A program made the position numbers and the translations under genes. Under the pieces are notes generated by a model. That model did no database searches. It saw nothing but the letters and a program-made list of their open reading frames with translations, and was not told where the DNA came from. Positions 1 to 11,115 of a stretch of 64,000 nt of DNA are shown in pieces. Positions within the stretch are counted from its first letter, which is position 1, and every line of letters begins with the position of its first letter. Source of the stretch: Chrysoporthe austroafricana (Eukaryota; Ascomycota; Sordariomycetes; Diaporthales; Cryphonectriaceae); assembly GCA_001051155.2 (NCBI GenBank), contig JYIP02000010.1:682001-746000 (forward strand), given 5' to 3'.

Positions 1-979
1 CTCATTTCCTCGCGGCCCCATCGTCATCGGGACCCGAACCAACACTTCGAACCAACACTCCCTCACGAAAGGAAGGTGTCGAGCGTCGACACCAACTTAG
101 AAAAGAAAAAAAAACAGCCCGCAGGATCTCGCCATGGCTTACTCAATCAGCCGTGCTTCCAATCTCGGTTTCACCGCGGCGACCGCGACATCGCGGGCGG
201 ATTCCTCTTGGCTGCGCGGGGGGCCCCTGGTCTAGAACCATCCGATGTCTGCGCCTTGCTGCAAGGCTGCACCGCGCGGCGAGTGGTCCGTTCTGAAACA
301 TCTGCCCCAGGACGTGATCATAGCAGGGCAGCCGCCCTCGTCCAGCAGTACTGGGCAGGGCCCCCTGCGCAGGCGCCGCGAAACATCTCGTCGCAGCTTT
401 CCGCCGCCGACACGCGCCCTCTCCCAAGACTTCATGCGCAGGGACCACCACGAGCCCGTCCGCAGAAGCGGGACCCCTTACCACTCAAAATACCCGAAAC
501 ACCCACTGAACACGTGAGACTTGCAGGAACTTAAAAATGAATACGACCTAGAGAAGTCAAAGTCTCGCCGTCCGAAGAAATTGACAGTCGCAGTAGCATT
601 AGTTACGACGACCTTGGGTCCGAAGCATGTTGCCCGAGGGCGAGAACCCCGACTATTGAGACGAGTCGCTGGAGCGATTCAGCCATCAGCACGACACCTT
701 TGCTTCCAGACGTTCGCCTGGCAGATAGCCGGTGGCTTGACGAGTGCGGTGCGGACGGCGAGGACAAGACCTGTGGTGCTAGACGAAGGGTACGTTGCGT
801 CGCTGAAAGGGGATTGTGTGTGCCTTGGCTCGGCTAGACAACGCCGCAAGAGTCACCATAAGGGGTGGGCTGACCGGTGGGAAAGGACGGTTGGCGAGGC
901 TCGGGTTGACATACCCGGTACCAAAAAGTTGTTCAGCTTGGTTGATGCGACGGAGAACCACAGCGGCGGGTACCCCTAG
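1..979. other. left-edge region with no resolvable gene
   Basis: No complete gene could be modelled here. The sequence lies directly upstream of the NACHT-like open frame that opens at base 980, so it may hold its missing 5' exons or their decayed remains. At about 769-786 one forward frame reads VVLDE, which resembles a Walker B strand, but the available donor just after it (GTACGT at 790) does not restore the frame at 980. I saw no P-loop (GxxxxGKS/T) in any forward frame. Other open frames here lack recognisable motifs. Confidence 0.4.
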
Positions 980-2398
980 GAGTTACGGTGGTGTCTGGAC
1001 CAGCTCGCGCAGTGGGGTGATTTCAGGGTGGGCATCACAGCTCCGGAGCTCTCGACAAATATGGCCAACGGAGACGGCAGCATCTCCGCAAGGACGAGGT
1101 CTGGGTTCAGCAGCGGCGGTCTACTACCTATTACGATACCTGAGTACAGCGCCGACGAGATCAAAGTGTATATCGACACGCGTCTTGCTGCGGACGTGGA
1201 CGAGCGCGATGCGATCGCGGCGAAGCTGGCCGACAAATCCGGCGGCGTGCAGCTGTGGGCAGAGATGGTGACGGCCATCGTTAACGAGGCGAGCGAGGGC
1301 GGTATCTCCGGAGAGGTCATCATGGGCATGCTGGACGACATCGCACCGACGGAGCATGCAAAACTGGATGACCTGTATGCCTGGAAGCTGAGTCGCTTAA
1401 GCCCTGCGGAGCGAGCGCAGGCGCTGACGATGATGCAGTGGGTTATATTGGCACCCGAGCCATTACGACTCAACGACCTGCGCGTTGCGCTGAGACTGAC
1501 GCTCTCGACGTGCCGGCTTGAGGGACAAAGAGAATGGGACCTGGACTCGGTTCTCGACATCGAGCCGCCCATGTCATTCGAGGCCCTCAAGGCCTCGGCA
1601 AGTGATGAGCTAGGAGCGGACATCCCGATGGATTCACCCGTGCTGTTTTGGAGATGGACACAGCAGGTTTCACAGGGCCTGCTGAAGTTGGAGTCTGCAG
1701 GCGGCCCGGGCAACAGGATGTCGACCGAGCCGCTGGGTCTGAAGCGTCTTCGACCCGCTCACGAATCTGTGCTGCAATTCTTCCGGAAGGGCAGAGGGTT
1801 CCAGTCGCTCTTAACTTTGCCAGGTGAGCAGCAAGCAAGGCTGCCCTCGACGGAAAGTTTCATCGACAACAGCTACTACAACCTCCTGCATGCGTGTCTG
1901 GGCTATCTTAACATGACAGAGCTCGACCATTTAGGCCTGGAAGAGGAGCTCGCGAGCCCGACACCAAGTGACGTCCTGACACCTGAAGAGAAGAGCAGGA
2001 GGCGGCAACAAGTTGAAGACCGGAGGAAGATGGCCATGTCGTCCTACCCGTTCCTACGATACGTAGCCGACAATCTCGTGTTCCACCTGCTGGGCCCAAG
2101 GCACTTCAGGTACTTTCTGCCACAAGGAGAGCTCCTCCGGCTATTCACAGCCAACAGGTGTCGAATATGGCGAAGGTGGACGCTTCTCCTGGGATTCAGC
2201 ATCAACGACGCCGACCCCAACGCCATACTCAGCAAAGCGAGCCAGGACGCGACCAAGAGGTGGCTGAACCCAGTATACGGGGCCAAGTACAGACTGATGA
2301 GGGTTCTTCGGAAGGTGTGGAAGACGGCAATAGAGCAGCAGAAGGACGGTGGCTTGTCCGGGCAAGTAGTCGAGGATGCTCACCCTGATGGGGGATGA
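980..2398 (+). CDS. NACHT/STAND-type protein, C-terminal half (5' end unresolved)
   Basis: The frame is open from 980, directly after a TAG that could be an intron acceptor, to the stop at 2396-2398 (about 472 codons). It matches the part of fungal NACHT proteins after the nucleotide-binding core. There is an EIKVYIDTRL segment, then SGGVQLWAEMV, then LDDLYAWKLSRL, and a winged-helix stretch MMQWVILAPEPLRLNDLRVAL. A conserved AHESVLQFF segment and NLLHACLGYLNMTEL follow. These proteins are intracellular switch receptors in non-self recognition. The P-loop is not visible upstream and no repeat domain follows the stop. The locus is therefore either a gene with unrecognised 5' exons or a truncated remnant. 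The start is not an ATG, so the 5' boundary given is only where the frame opens. Confidence 0.55.
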   Translation, partial: ELRWCLDQLAQWGDFRVGITAPELSTNMANGDGSISARTRSGFSSGGLLPITIPEYSADEIKVYIDTRLAADVDERDAIAAKLADKSGGVQLWAEMVTAIVNEASEGGISGEVIMGMLDDIAPTEHAKLDDLYAWKLSRLSPAERAQALTMMQWVILAPEPLRLNDLRVALRLTLSTCRLEGQREWDLDSVLDIEPPMSFEALKASASDELGADIPMDSPVLFWRWTQQVSQGLLKLESAGGPGNRMSTEPLGLKRLRPAHESVLQFFRKGRGFQSLLTLPGEQQARLPSTESFIDNSYYNLLHACLGYLNMTELDHLGLEEELASPTPSDVLTPEEKSRRRQQVEDRRKMAMSSYPFLRYVADNLVFHLLGPRHFRYFLPQGELLRLFTANRCRIWRRWTLLLGFSINDADPNAILSKASQDATKRWLNPVYGAKYRLMRVLRKVWKTAIEQQKDGGLSGQVVEDAHPDGG

Positions 2399-3133
2399 CA
2401 CAACGAAGCTCCTGCGAGTCCCCGGTCGAATCGACTCCGTCTCCAGGTTTCCGAAGTACTGCTGCTCCGAGGGCGCTGCCTGAGGCGCAAGAGGTGGGCT
2501 GGGAGGCCCAAAACTGTTCAGAAAGGCGATGTGTGGGCCACGGCTGTCCAGAGACTGTGCACACCATGGCCATCGTGTATATCCGAGAGCTGCATGTAAA
2601 TAGACGCTAATCGGAAAATAGAAAGCCGCAAGGCGGTTGAAACGATATTAACCAGTGTTCACTCATGCTCTGTGATGGCCAAGGTGCCAGCCTCACTAAG
2701 CCCACTCAAAGACCCTCGGCACACTTGCGTGTAGTCGTTCCATGGGTGGAGCATCCTGATGGGGAGCTTTTGATCTGCATTCAGGACATCGTTATGTCTA
2801 AAACGTGGACGCTGAATAAGTTGAGGGCGGTCAAGACCTGCCGTCATATTTGGACAGGAGAAGAGGTTGAGATGCACTTGATATCCTAGGCGCCTGTCTA
2901 GCAGCTGCGGGCAGCCGGCTGCCACTTCTAGCCTAAAATAGGTGGACCAGAACGGCAGGCGGTGGCATTTGCACTGTATGACATCGTTGGGTCGTCTCCA
3001 GATTCTGCCGTTTATTTTTCGACGATTTTCTACTTCAGGAGGGCGACATGCCAAAATGTGCCTGTGCCCTTCTCCCATACTTCCTTGACACACTCCCATC
3101 CCTTCCTCTACTCAGAGCGATTATCCTGCCTTC
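2399..3133. other. intergenic, no gene seen
   Basis: This gap holds the 3' flank of the NACHT-like frame and the promoter of the Mtf1-like gene. Short open frames occur on both strands but none shows a family motif or splice support. The last 100 bases before the ATG at 3134 are pyrimidine-rich (CCCTTCTCCC, CTTCCTCTACTC), typical of a fungal core promoter and 5' UTR. Confidence 0.5.
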
Positions 3134-5305
3134 ATGTTCAATCTAGCTCGTGGCTATGAACGAGCTCTTCTCTCCTGCCCTTGGCGGCCTTCGGCCTGTC
3201 TGAACACCATCTCGACAGCGACAGCGACGGCGCTCGTGAGTCGTACCCAAACCCGCCGATGGGCTACGGCCAGAACCACATCAAAACAAAATGAGAACGA
3301 AGCGAGCGCCAGTTCCAGCGCCAGTTCCAGCTCCGGTCTGCATCTTGCCGCCGTACATCCCCTAGCCGAGAAGCTCCACGACACCGGGACATGGACGACC
3401 CCTGCCCGGAAGGGGAAGGCAGGAAGGCCGAGAAAGAAGCCTACAAAAACAACGCGGGCAAAGGCTCTCCCAGGATTAGGCGAGGCGCCCAAGAAGAAAG
3501 GGAGGCCGCGGAAGTCTGACGTTCAAGCACGCGAGGAGAAGCTCAAAGGCGACAGCCCAGGGACAGCGAATCAGGAGGAGGCGGCGACGACTTCGGGCGA
3601 TAGGTCGAGGATCAACATCGTCAGCGAAGACCTTGTCAAGGATATCACCTCCTACCTCGAACCCACCCTCCGCAGACACAAGGGGTGCGACCTGATCTCC
3701 ATCTATCCAGGTGCTGGTCTTTGGGATACAGCCCTCCATGATGCCGTTCAGCCGCGGTCCCACCTACTCCTCGAGCCGGAGGAAGCTTTATACCGACCCT
3801 TCCTCAAACCACTCCTCAGAAAGAAAGGCGTCCGGCTCGTGGCCAAGTCCGGCATCGTCTGGGACGAGCTGAACAAGGTCCTGACGCCCGAGAGCTTCCC
3901 AAACCAGGTCGAGGTCAGCCAGAGTCCGGACATACCGCCTCCACGCAACGACACCCTGCTCGTCACCATGAACCTCTCCATGTTTCCCAAAAGGAGATAT
4001 GGTGTGTTCGACTCCGTCTCTCGCCTGGTAATGTACCAGCTGCTACAGAGCTTGCGCACGTCAACCCTCTTTCAGAAGTACGGCCAGGTGCGCATGTTGG
4101 TCTGGATCCCCGATGACGAGAAGTCCCAACTCGTGCCTCGCACCACGACGAACAGAAATAGGCTAGCGATCCAGGGCGAGCTTACTACCGAGTACGTTGC
4201 TGAGGTCTGCTGCACTGATCAGGCCCTGGAATTGGATGGGCCAGTTAAGAGGTACGACCGGGTCCGGAATGGTCAGGTAGACCTCGAGAGTGCGAGACAG
4301 GCCATGGTCAGGATGCGCGAAGGCGGCTTTAAGACGCCGCCAGGACGCAAGACGCACATCATGAAGCTGCTTGAGGAGCTTAGTCTCCCCCTGGACGAGC
4401 CCATCTCCCTGACGGAGATCAGGACCACACGGGACAAGACCACCGCAGCGGAACACCGGAAGCTAATGGAGCTGCAAGAAAGCGGCAAAATAGAGCCTGG
4501 CAGCCCGCAAGCAGTGAGGCTCAGGCGGCTTAACCATTACCACTCTAGGCAGGACAGGGAGGTGGTGAGGATCTTCGAATGGGTCCACCAACACGACCAG
4601 ATCATGGAAGCCTTTGCCGAGGCGGCGCGGGCGAGCACACCAGAGGCGCGCGAAGAACGCCTCGCCACGGCCAGGAAGATGGAACAAGAATTCGACGAGG
4701 GCCTCGAGAGGCTGTCCGTCCAGATGCACGGCTACGTCTGCCTCGCCCGCGACCAGCTGCACCTCATACGGCAGCCCCCGGAGCTCGGCAACATCCTGAG
4801 CTGGGACCGCCGCCCGTGGGAGCCCCTGACGGTCAGCGCGACCGACTTCTACCCCAACATCCCGTGCGCGCTGCTCGACATCCAGCCCAAGGCGCCCAGC
4901 CCGCTCCTCCGCGCCGCGGGGCCGGGCAGCAGCAACTCGGGCGACATCTTCGACCTGGTGCTCGGTACGCTCCTGTGGACGCGCAGCGCGACGCTGCGCA
5001 AGCAGATCGACCAGGTGTGGCCGGGGACGAGCGACGGGATCCTGGACAAGATCCCGTCGCTGGTGGACCCGGCCAAGGGGGGCATCCCGATGAAGGGCTC
5101 GATGGCGATCACGGTGCGCGTGCTGAACCAGGTGCAGCTGCTGGACCTCCTGGACGCGTTCATGAAGTGGCCGTTCAGGCCGTCGTACGCCGAGCTGGTG
5201 GGCCGGCTAGCGGACGAGCGGACGATAGGGGAGGACGTGCTGGCGTACACGGAGGACGAGGCCGGCGGGGGTGTGATGGGCAATGCAGCGGCCGATGGCT
5301 TTTAA
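3134..5305 (+). CDS. mtf1: mitochondrial transcription factor 1-like (rRNA adenine dimethylase fold) with AT-hooks
   Basis: Single-exon gene, 723 aa. The N-terminus (MFNLARGYERALL, then RTQTRRWATARTT) is Arg/Ser/Thr-rich with few acids, as in a mitochondrial presequence. Residues 56-67 are Ser-rich. Two AT-hook-like cores follow, GRPRKK at 97-102 and GRPRK at 123-127. From about residue 160 the protein resembles the KsgA/TFB family. RINIVSEDLVKDI opens the domain, and LISIYPGAGLWDTAL is the SAM-fold motif I region, followed by HLLLEPE. In fungi this family gives Mtf1, the promoter-melting factor for mitochondrial RNA polymerase. By inference it acts in the mitochondrial matrix. The protein is about twice the length of yeast Mtf1 (around 340 aa), with the AT-hook extension and a long C-terminal half. 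An rRNA methyltransferase is the alternative, but the motif I loop does not look like a preserved catalytic GxGxG. Confidence 0.75.
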   Translation: MFNLARGYERALLSCPWRPSACLNTISTATATALVSRTQTRRWATARTTSKQNENEASASSSASSSSGLHLAAVHPLAEKLHDTGTWTTPARKGKAGRPRKKPTKTTRAKALPGLGEAPKKKGRPRKSDVQAREEKLKGDSPGTANQEEAATTSGDRSRINIVSEDLVKDITSYLEPTLRRHKGCDLISIYPGAGLWDTALHDAVQPRSHLLLEPEEALYRPFLKPLLRKKGVRLVAKSGIVWDELNKVLTPESFPNQVEVSQSPDIPPPRNDTLLVTMNLSMFPKRRYGVFDSVSRLVMYQLLQSLRTSTLFQKYGQVRMLVWIPDDEKSQLVPRTTTNRNRLAIQGELTTEYVAEVCCTDQALELDGPVKRYDRVRNGQVDLESARQAMVRMREGGFKTPPGRKTHIMKLLEELSLPLDEPISLTEIRTTRDKTTAAEHRKLMELQESGKIEPGSPQAVRLRRLNHYHSRQDREVVRIFEWVHQHDQIMEAFAEAARASTPEAREERLATARKMEQEFDEGLERLSVQMHGYVCLARDQLHLIRQPPELGNILSWDRRPWEPLTVSATDFYPNIPCALLDIQPKAPSPLLRAAGPGSSNSGDIFDLVLGTLLWTRSATLRKQIDQVWPGTSDGILDKIPSLVDPAKGGIPMKGSMAITVRVLNQVQLLDLLDAFMKWPFRPSYAELVGRLADERTIGEDVLAYTEDEAGGGVMGNAAADGF

Positions 5306-7538
5306 GGCGTGTGTGCGTCTACGGCATCGAGCGAGGACGTTGCGGGGGCGAGATGGTCTTGCATGTAGAAAGCCTAGAAAACCTCTCCAGCCATCACGGT
5401 ATCACCTTTTCGACCCTGCTGTCTCTGTCTAAAATTCCATCTTACTAAGACTGACGGTGTTTGGGTCCATGAGGAGACCTTGGCCGTCTAGTGCCATCGT
5501 ACCATTCATTGCCTGCTTCGACCCCCCCCCCATTCCTCCTTTTTTTTTTCTCTCTCTTTTTTGGCCTTCTTCTCTCTCTTCCTGTATTTTCCCTCTCGAT
5601 CGAAATTCGTACACTGTAGGTACGACCCAGGAGGGGCCATGCGTGGAAAGGGGATGATGGGCCGTGCGGCTTCTATAATAAGAGCTGGACGTCGACGCTC
5701 TCGGGCCTCCAGGCCGCTCGCTAGTGCCAAGCCGGGCCGCCGGGAAGAAGATCGTCAGGGCGTCGAAGCTTGTCTTGCAGGCCCTCCACTCTGCCCTTGT
5801 CTCATTCTTTATAGAAATACGTGCATACATATAGGCGTCCACTTTTATATTTTTTTTTCCCGTGAATTCCTGTTTTTTATATATGAGTCTATAATTTGGG
5901 AGGGGGAGAGAGAGAGAGAAAGAGGGGGTTGGCCGGAAAGACACAGTCTCTTGCATCGCGAAGAAGCATCAGCCGGCAGCAGCTTGCACTGAGATCGATC
6001 TCGAGAGGAGGAATCAGGACGGCGTCAGGTGACAGTGTCCACTGCGCGCGTCGGAAAGAAAAGGATGGATACAATGCTGACTGCAGACGTGCCGGGCAGA
6101 GAGGATCCCGATCGTCCCTGACTCGGGGCCCGTCTCGCAAGGCTGACGAGATGCTCTGCGGGTCCCCGTGCCTGGATTGTGAGTACGTGCTCGATTGCAT
6201 CTCCGCTCCTGGGGAATCGCGCAGCGGGGGGGAGATGAGCGCATGTGTCCATACGAAGCAGCCGGGGTACATCTATTTTAGCCCACGTCGTATTAGCCTG
6301 ATATCCGGCTTGAGCAGTGTGGTGTGGAGGACACATCCCGCAGACTGCTGGTGTGTAATATAACGGTTCGCAGCAGTGCAGTGGCCAACGGCGACAGCTC
6401 GACACGCCCCCGCCCCCAACCAGCCCCTGGCTCCTCCTGCGCGGTCAGTATCTCCAGCGTGCTAGCCCAGGTACATCCAGACCGGCAACGGGAGTGGCTT
6501 GGATCGGCACTCTACCGTTCTGTCCTGAAGGTTTCAGAGCCACGCGGTTCAACGTCCATCCTCGAGCCGCTGGTGCGTTGAGCTCAGACAGTCTCAGAAA
6601 GCGGGGCGCTGGTTGGCGGGCAGTAGGCATAGCGGTGCTGCTGCGCATGCTAGGCCCTAGAGGGCAGAGAGGGCTACTGAGTAAGTGCTGGCGAGGGGCG
6701 GTCCAGGGAGCCAGGGGTACCCAGGCCAGCCCGTGCTCGCTTGATGCAGCGTATCCAGTAGTGCCCCAGTAGGCGCTGGGGGGACACGAGCAAGCTCCCG
6801 CGTGGCTAGCCCGCGGCCCTGAAGCAAAAACCTGGAAGCCACTGGCTTGGCTGCAGGTGCCCAGGCTGCCAGGCAGTGAGTGCCCAGGGTTTCGACCTTC
6901 GACGGTGGGGTGGGGCTGCAGGTGGGTTCTAGAATGGCTGAGCGGTCCAGGGTCGACCCCAGCGAGGCCCCGTAAGTGTATGCACCGTAGCGTGCCTCGC
7001 AGGGTAGCGAGCCTGCGAGCCTGCAAGCCAGGCCCAAACTGGAGGCCGTGAGGACTGAGTAAGACCGCGCATCAGCCTCCTCGACTCGCCTGGCTCCACT
7101 GCCCGCTGCCCACGCTGACGAGCGAGCTCTGGTCCTGCCAGCACATGCGATCTCTCTCTCTCCCTCTCTCCCTCCGTGACGAGAGCACAGGTCGCCGGGC
7201 AGTCTAATCATTCTTTTTTTTCTCCAACAGATCCTATCCTTTCCCCGCCGCTACGCCGGCAATCCTACGACGAACCCAGCCTAGCCCCGAAAGAGAGAGA
7301 GAGACGCGCGACCTGTCGTCTCACGACCCGGGCTTCTTTCTGGCGCTGACGCTGACGCTGGCGCTGACTGCGACGACGACGACACCGACGACGACGACGA
7401 GGCCGACCAGCCCTCGCTCTCGGGCCTATCGAGCTACTCAGACCTGTCACTTCCTATTAACGCCGCGGTCCTCGCCTCCTGCCCACCTACCGACCAGGCC
7501 AGGCAGTCCTGCCCTCCACCTCGACTGAGCATGTTCCC
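5306..7538. other. long intergenic region with polypyrimidine/polypurine tracts
   Basis: No coding gene is supported. The region starts with a C10 run (5522-5531) and a CT-rich tract to about 5600. A GA-rich tract lies at about 5896-5930, and a GC-rich stretch with overlapping open frames on both strands covers 6400-7200. A TC-rich microsatellite is near 7150-7180. Bases 7340-7410 carry GAC/CTG-type trinucleotide repeats that can be read as an Asp/Ala-rich frame, but no ATG lies in that frame. The end of the region is probably the 5' UTR of the GT90 gene. Confidence 0.45.
7203..7230 (+). promoter_or_regulatory. probable 5' UTR intron acceptor upstream of GT90
   Basis: A CTAAT branch-like sequence is followed by a run of T and C and then CAACAG, a strong fungal 3' splice site. 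It lies about 310 bases before the GT90 start codon. Frames downstream of it close before the ATG at 7539, so it most likely ends a 5' UTR intron. The matching donor was not identified with confidence; GTAAGT near 6680 is a candidate. Confidence 0.35.
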
Positions 7539-9711
7539 ATGCGCTGGGTAAGCGTGATCCCGCACAAGATGCGCTCGCCGGCGTTCCCTCCGAGGCGGCC
7601 CTCCGCCCTCCTGCGCTACCTGATACCAGCCCTCTTCATCATCACCGTCTTCTACTACCTCAGGCCCGCCCGCGAGTACCCCGCCGCCCAGAGGCCCCAG
7701 GCCAACCTCGCGAACCCGAGACCCGCGGTGCAGGCCAGCAAGCCCGACCTCGACGACAACGGTCAGCTCAAGCAGCAGAGCCCCGCCGGCAAGACTGGCG
7801 AGACCCCCTCCGAGTACACTGCCAAGCAGCAGCATGAGGTCAACCAGCCCACGCTGCCCCAGCAGGAGCCCCTGGCCGACTCCTCGGGGGCCAGGCCGGG
7901 CGACGCCAAGCCCGGCGCCGGCAGCCCCGAGGCGCCCACGCAGGCGACCGGCAAGGGCAGCCACCCCATCGACCGTCTCATCGACACCGCGCAGAAGCAG
8001 TTCCAGGACATGCTCGCAGAGGAGTCGCACTCCCTCGCGGAGGCCGCCGCCGCCTACCGCAAGAAGCGGGGGCGGCACCCCCCGCCGGGCTTCGACCAGT
8101 GGTACAAGTACGCGCAGGAGCGCAACGCGGTCATGGTCGAGTCGTTCTGGGACCAGATCTATCACGACCTGGAGCCGTTCTGGGCGCTGCCGGCGGGCGA
8201 GATCCGCAGGGGCGCCTGGGACTACGAGATGACCATCAACGTGCGGGCGGGCGTGGCCACGGCGCAGAGCGACTGGTTCTGGACGCAGATCTGGCTGAGC
8301 CTCATCCAGACCATCCAGCACCTGCTGCCCGACATGGATATCGCGCTCAACGCCATGGACGAGCCGCGGCTGGTCGTGCCCTGGGAGAAGATGAACGAGT
8401 ACATGAACAAGGCGAGCGCGGCGAGGGGCATGGTGCCAGCCAAGGACGCCATCAACGAGTTCGAGAAGCTGGCCCCGCCGGGCCAGGGCCCCGACCGCAA
8501 TGTGCCGCTGCCGGAGAAGGACTGGGAGGGGACAAGTGAGTGATGCATCACCCCTCGTGATGATGGGAGTGGAATGAGTGACTAACCAACAAACGCTGGC
8601 AGAGCCCTACTGGAAGGTAGCACAGCGAGGGTGCGCGCCCGACAGCGCCACCCGGAACGCAGAGAACATGACCGACTTCGACCACGCCCCGATCTTCACG
8701 CACGCGTTCGCGGAGCCGCACATGTACAAGGGCTTCGTGTCGAATTACACGCTGTCGACCAGCATCTGCCACCAGCCGGACCTGCAGGGCCTCAACGGCA
8801 TGTTCATCGAGCCGCTGACGGTGTCGGCGACGCGGACGCTGTTCCCGATGTTCGGCGGGTCGAAGCTGTCGGTGAACAACGAGATCCTCCTGCCGGCGCC
8901 GATGTACTGGAACGAGGAGGAGCGGTTCACGGCGGGCGGTGACACGGGGGTGGACTGGCCGCTCAAGATGGACGGGGTGGTGTGGCGCGGGGTGGCGACG
9001 GGGGGCAAGAACCGGCCGGGCAACTGGAAGGCGTTCCAGCGGCACCGGTTCGTGGCGATGAACAACGCGACCAAGATCGAGCGGGCGGAGGACTGGACGG
9101 AGAAGCCGGTCAACTTCGAGCTGCCGTCGGCGGCGTACGACCTGGCGGCGCAGCGGCCGGTGGCGGCGGGCAGCCCACGGACGCGGCTGGGCGAGTGGGT
9201 GGGCGGGTGGTCGGACGTGGCGTTCGTGGACCTGATGTGCGAGGAGGAGGAGCCGGGGGGCCAGTGCCACTACACGTCGCCGCACTTCAGCGTGCAGGAG
9301 GGGATCCGGCTGGCGGACCAGTTCGACTGGAAGTACCTGCCGGACATCGACGGCAACTCGTTCTCGGGGCGGTACCTGGGGTTCCTGCGGTCGACGAGCC
9401 TGCCGGTCAAGGCGACGGTGTACCGGGAGTGGCACGACGCGCGGCTGGTGGCGTGGAAGCACTTCGTGCCGATGGACAACCGGTACGGCGACTGGTTCGG
9501 CATCATGGAGTACTTCCTGGGGTACGGCACCGAGCGGCCGGCGCACGACGCGGCGGCGGAGCGGATCGCGAGCGATGGCAAGGCGTGGGCGGAGAGGGTG
9601 TTGCGGCGCGAGGACATGCAGATCTACGTGCTGCGGCTGCTGCTCGAGTACGCGCGGGTGAGCGACGAGAGGAGGGAGAAGATGGGGTGGGTGGGCGACC
9701 TGACTGGATAG
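7539..9711 (+). CDS. glycosyltransferase family 90 (CAP10-like), type II membrane protein
   Basis: Two exons, 7539-8535 and 8603-9711. The 67-nt intron has GTGAGT, a CTAAC branch site and a CAG acceptor, giving 701 aa. Residues 24-41 (ALLRYLIPALFIITVFYY) form one N-terminal membrane anchor, so the enzyme is probably Golgi-resident with a luminal catalytic domain. A Pro/Gln/Ala-rich stalk follows to about residue 145. The GT90 domain then includes PYWKVAQRGC at the exon junction and VAFVDLMC. Near residue 580 it has the diagnostic DIDGNSFSGRYLGFL, followed by SLPVKATVYREWHD and HFVPMDNRYGDW. GT90 enzymes include cryptococcal CAP10 and xylosyl- or glucosyltransferases; the donor sugar cannot be told here. 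A Met 11 codons downstream is an alternative start that also keeps the anchor. Third-position GC is extreme, which creates long spurious antisense frames. Confidence 0.88.
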
Positions 9712-9917
9712 CCTGTAGCTGGGCCGTCGGTCGGTCGGTCGGCCGGCCGCCGTCAGGAGCTCTGGCGCGGGGTGGAGGCCGGAAGGGGGAAAGGGGATAG
9801 GCGCCGCCTGTCTGTCTACGCATCCGGAACAAAGGGATGGGATGGACGGCCTCCCTTCGCTCGCGCGCAGCCTTGCGGTGATGCCGGTCGTGTGTGATGT
9901 ACGAGGGGTTCACAATC

Positions 9918-9974
9918 AACAACAACAACTACTACTACTACTACTACTGCTAAGCAAGCGAGCGAGCGAGCGAG
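9918..9974 (+). repeat. compound microsatellite (AAC)n (TAC)n (AGCG)n
   Basis: Three adjacent short tandem repeats: about four AAC units, about six TAC units, then about five AGCG units. They lie in the 3' flank of the GT90 gene, between it and the arginase promoter, and no coding frame uses them. Confidence 0.8.
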
Positions 9975-11107
9975 CTGGGTTATCGAAAGGGTTTACGGTG
10001 TTCAGGGCGCTGGGCATCATCCATTTTCTTTTCTTTTTGGGAAATCTCGTGGGATGGGCTAGGAGGGAGGGAGGGAGGTAACCGGGTTGGGCGCGTCGTC
10101 ATCATTCCTCGACTGTTGTTTATCGTTCTAGCCCGGACGGTGATCTCTGAGGCAAACCAGGATGGGAGGGGGGAAAAGGGCAGAGTCTGCTGCTCGCGGG
10201 CACTTTTTCACATGCACAACAGCACCGTGCGCATGGTTTTTTTCCGTTTCTTCTTCTCCCTGGTGAGGTGGTATAGTAGCCTCCCCGCGTCGAGACGGTA
10301 GATAGGGGATTATAATGTATCATTATTCATCAGCTCGTCTGCCGTCTCTGTCTCTCTTCTGTAAGATACAGGACAGGCCCACTTCCTATCCCTCACCCAT
10401 CTACTATAGTACTTACTTAGTACGAGACCCCAAGATGCACACCAACGAACGCCCTCTCGGCCGAGCCAGGACCGACACCGGCTGGCGGCTGGCGGCGGCT
10501 CTGGGGGGTGCGTGTCACGGCGTGTGTCTGACTAGCAGCTCACAGTAAGCCCCAGCACCAGCCAGGGGAGCGCCGTCCATCCCCTCTAACACGAAGCCCG
10601 CAGAGCACGGCGGAGGCGTGTTAGGGGAGGTGGGCCCTCCCTCGCCTCGGCCAGCTGGGCTCCAGCCCAGCTGCGACCTCCCCAGCCTGGCCCTACGCCG
10701 CGCCGCCGCCGGCACTCGGCCGGAAGAGAACAAGTCGATCCCAACACATCCAACACATCCACGCATCCCATTATCCCACGGGGGGCCCCCCTCCCCACCT
10801 CCTACCGACCGCGGCCGTGGCCCTGCGCGTGTGGGCCCCCTAGGCGCCCCGGCGAAGCGGGCCCCCTCGACCGTTAAGCGCAGGTGATGGCTATTCCTGC
10901 TTTTAGGGGAAGGAAAACACCATGGCGAAAATCATCAACCTGGCCGCCCAGCCCCCCCCCGCCCCCCTTCCCTCTCCCCCCCAGCCGGCCGCTCTGCGGT
11001 GCGGTGCAGGGCACGCGCGGTTTTGTTGGTGTAATTATGTGTTATTCTTACGGCATAGCGCTGAGGAGCGACGAGGCGGAGGCCCAGTCCTGATACCCAC
11101 GCGGGCT

Positions 11108-11115
11108 TATTTAAA
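11108..11115 (+). promoter_or_regulatory. TATA-like element upstream of arginase
   Basis: TATTTAAA about 615 bases before the arginase ATG. If it is the TATA box, the transcript has a leader of more than 550 nt that could contain an intron; CAG acceptors occur in the interval. This is a motif call only, with no transcript support. Confidence 0.25.

Noticed and set aside
76..534. 152-codon frame at the left edge
   Set aside because: No motif, overlaps other open frames on both strands, and Arg/Pro/Ala-rich composition typical of chance GC-rich frames.
7282..7550. Asp/Ala-rich frame in the GT90 leader (trinucleotide repeat)
   Set aside because: No ATG in frame after its upstream stop, and it ends just inside the GT90 start; treated as 5' UTR simple sequence.
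7434..8321. 295-codon antisense open frame opposite the GT90 gene
   Set aside because: Shadow of extreme third-position GC in the sense gene; low-complexity Leu/Gly/Val composition and no motif.
8548..9546. 332-codon antisense open frame opposite GT90 exon 2
   Set aside because: Arg/Pro/His/Val-rich shadow of a GC-biased gene; the sense strand has clear GT90 motifs.
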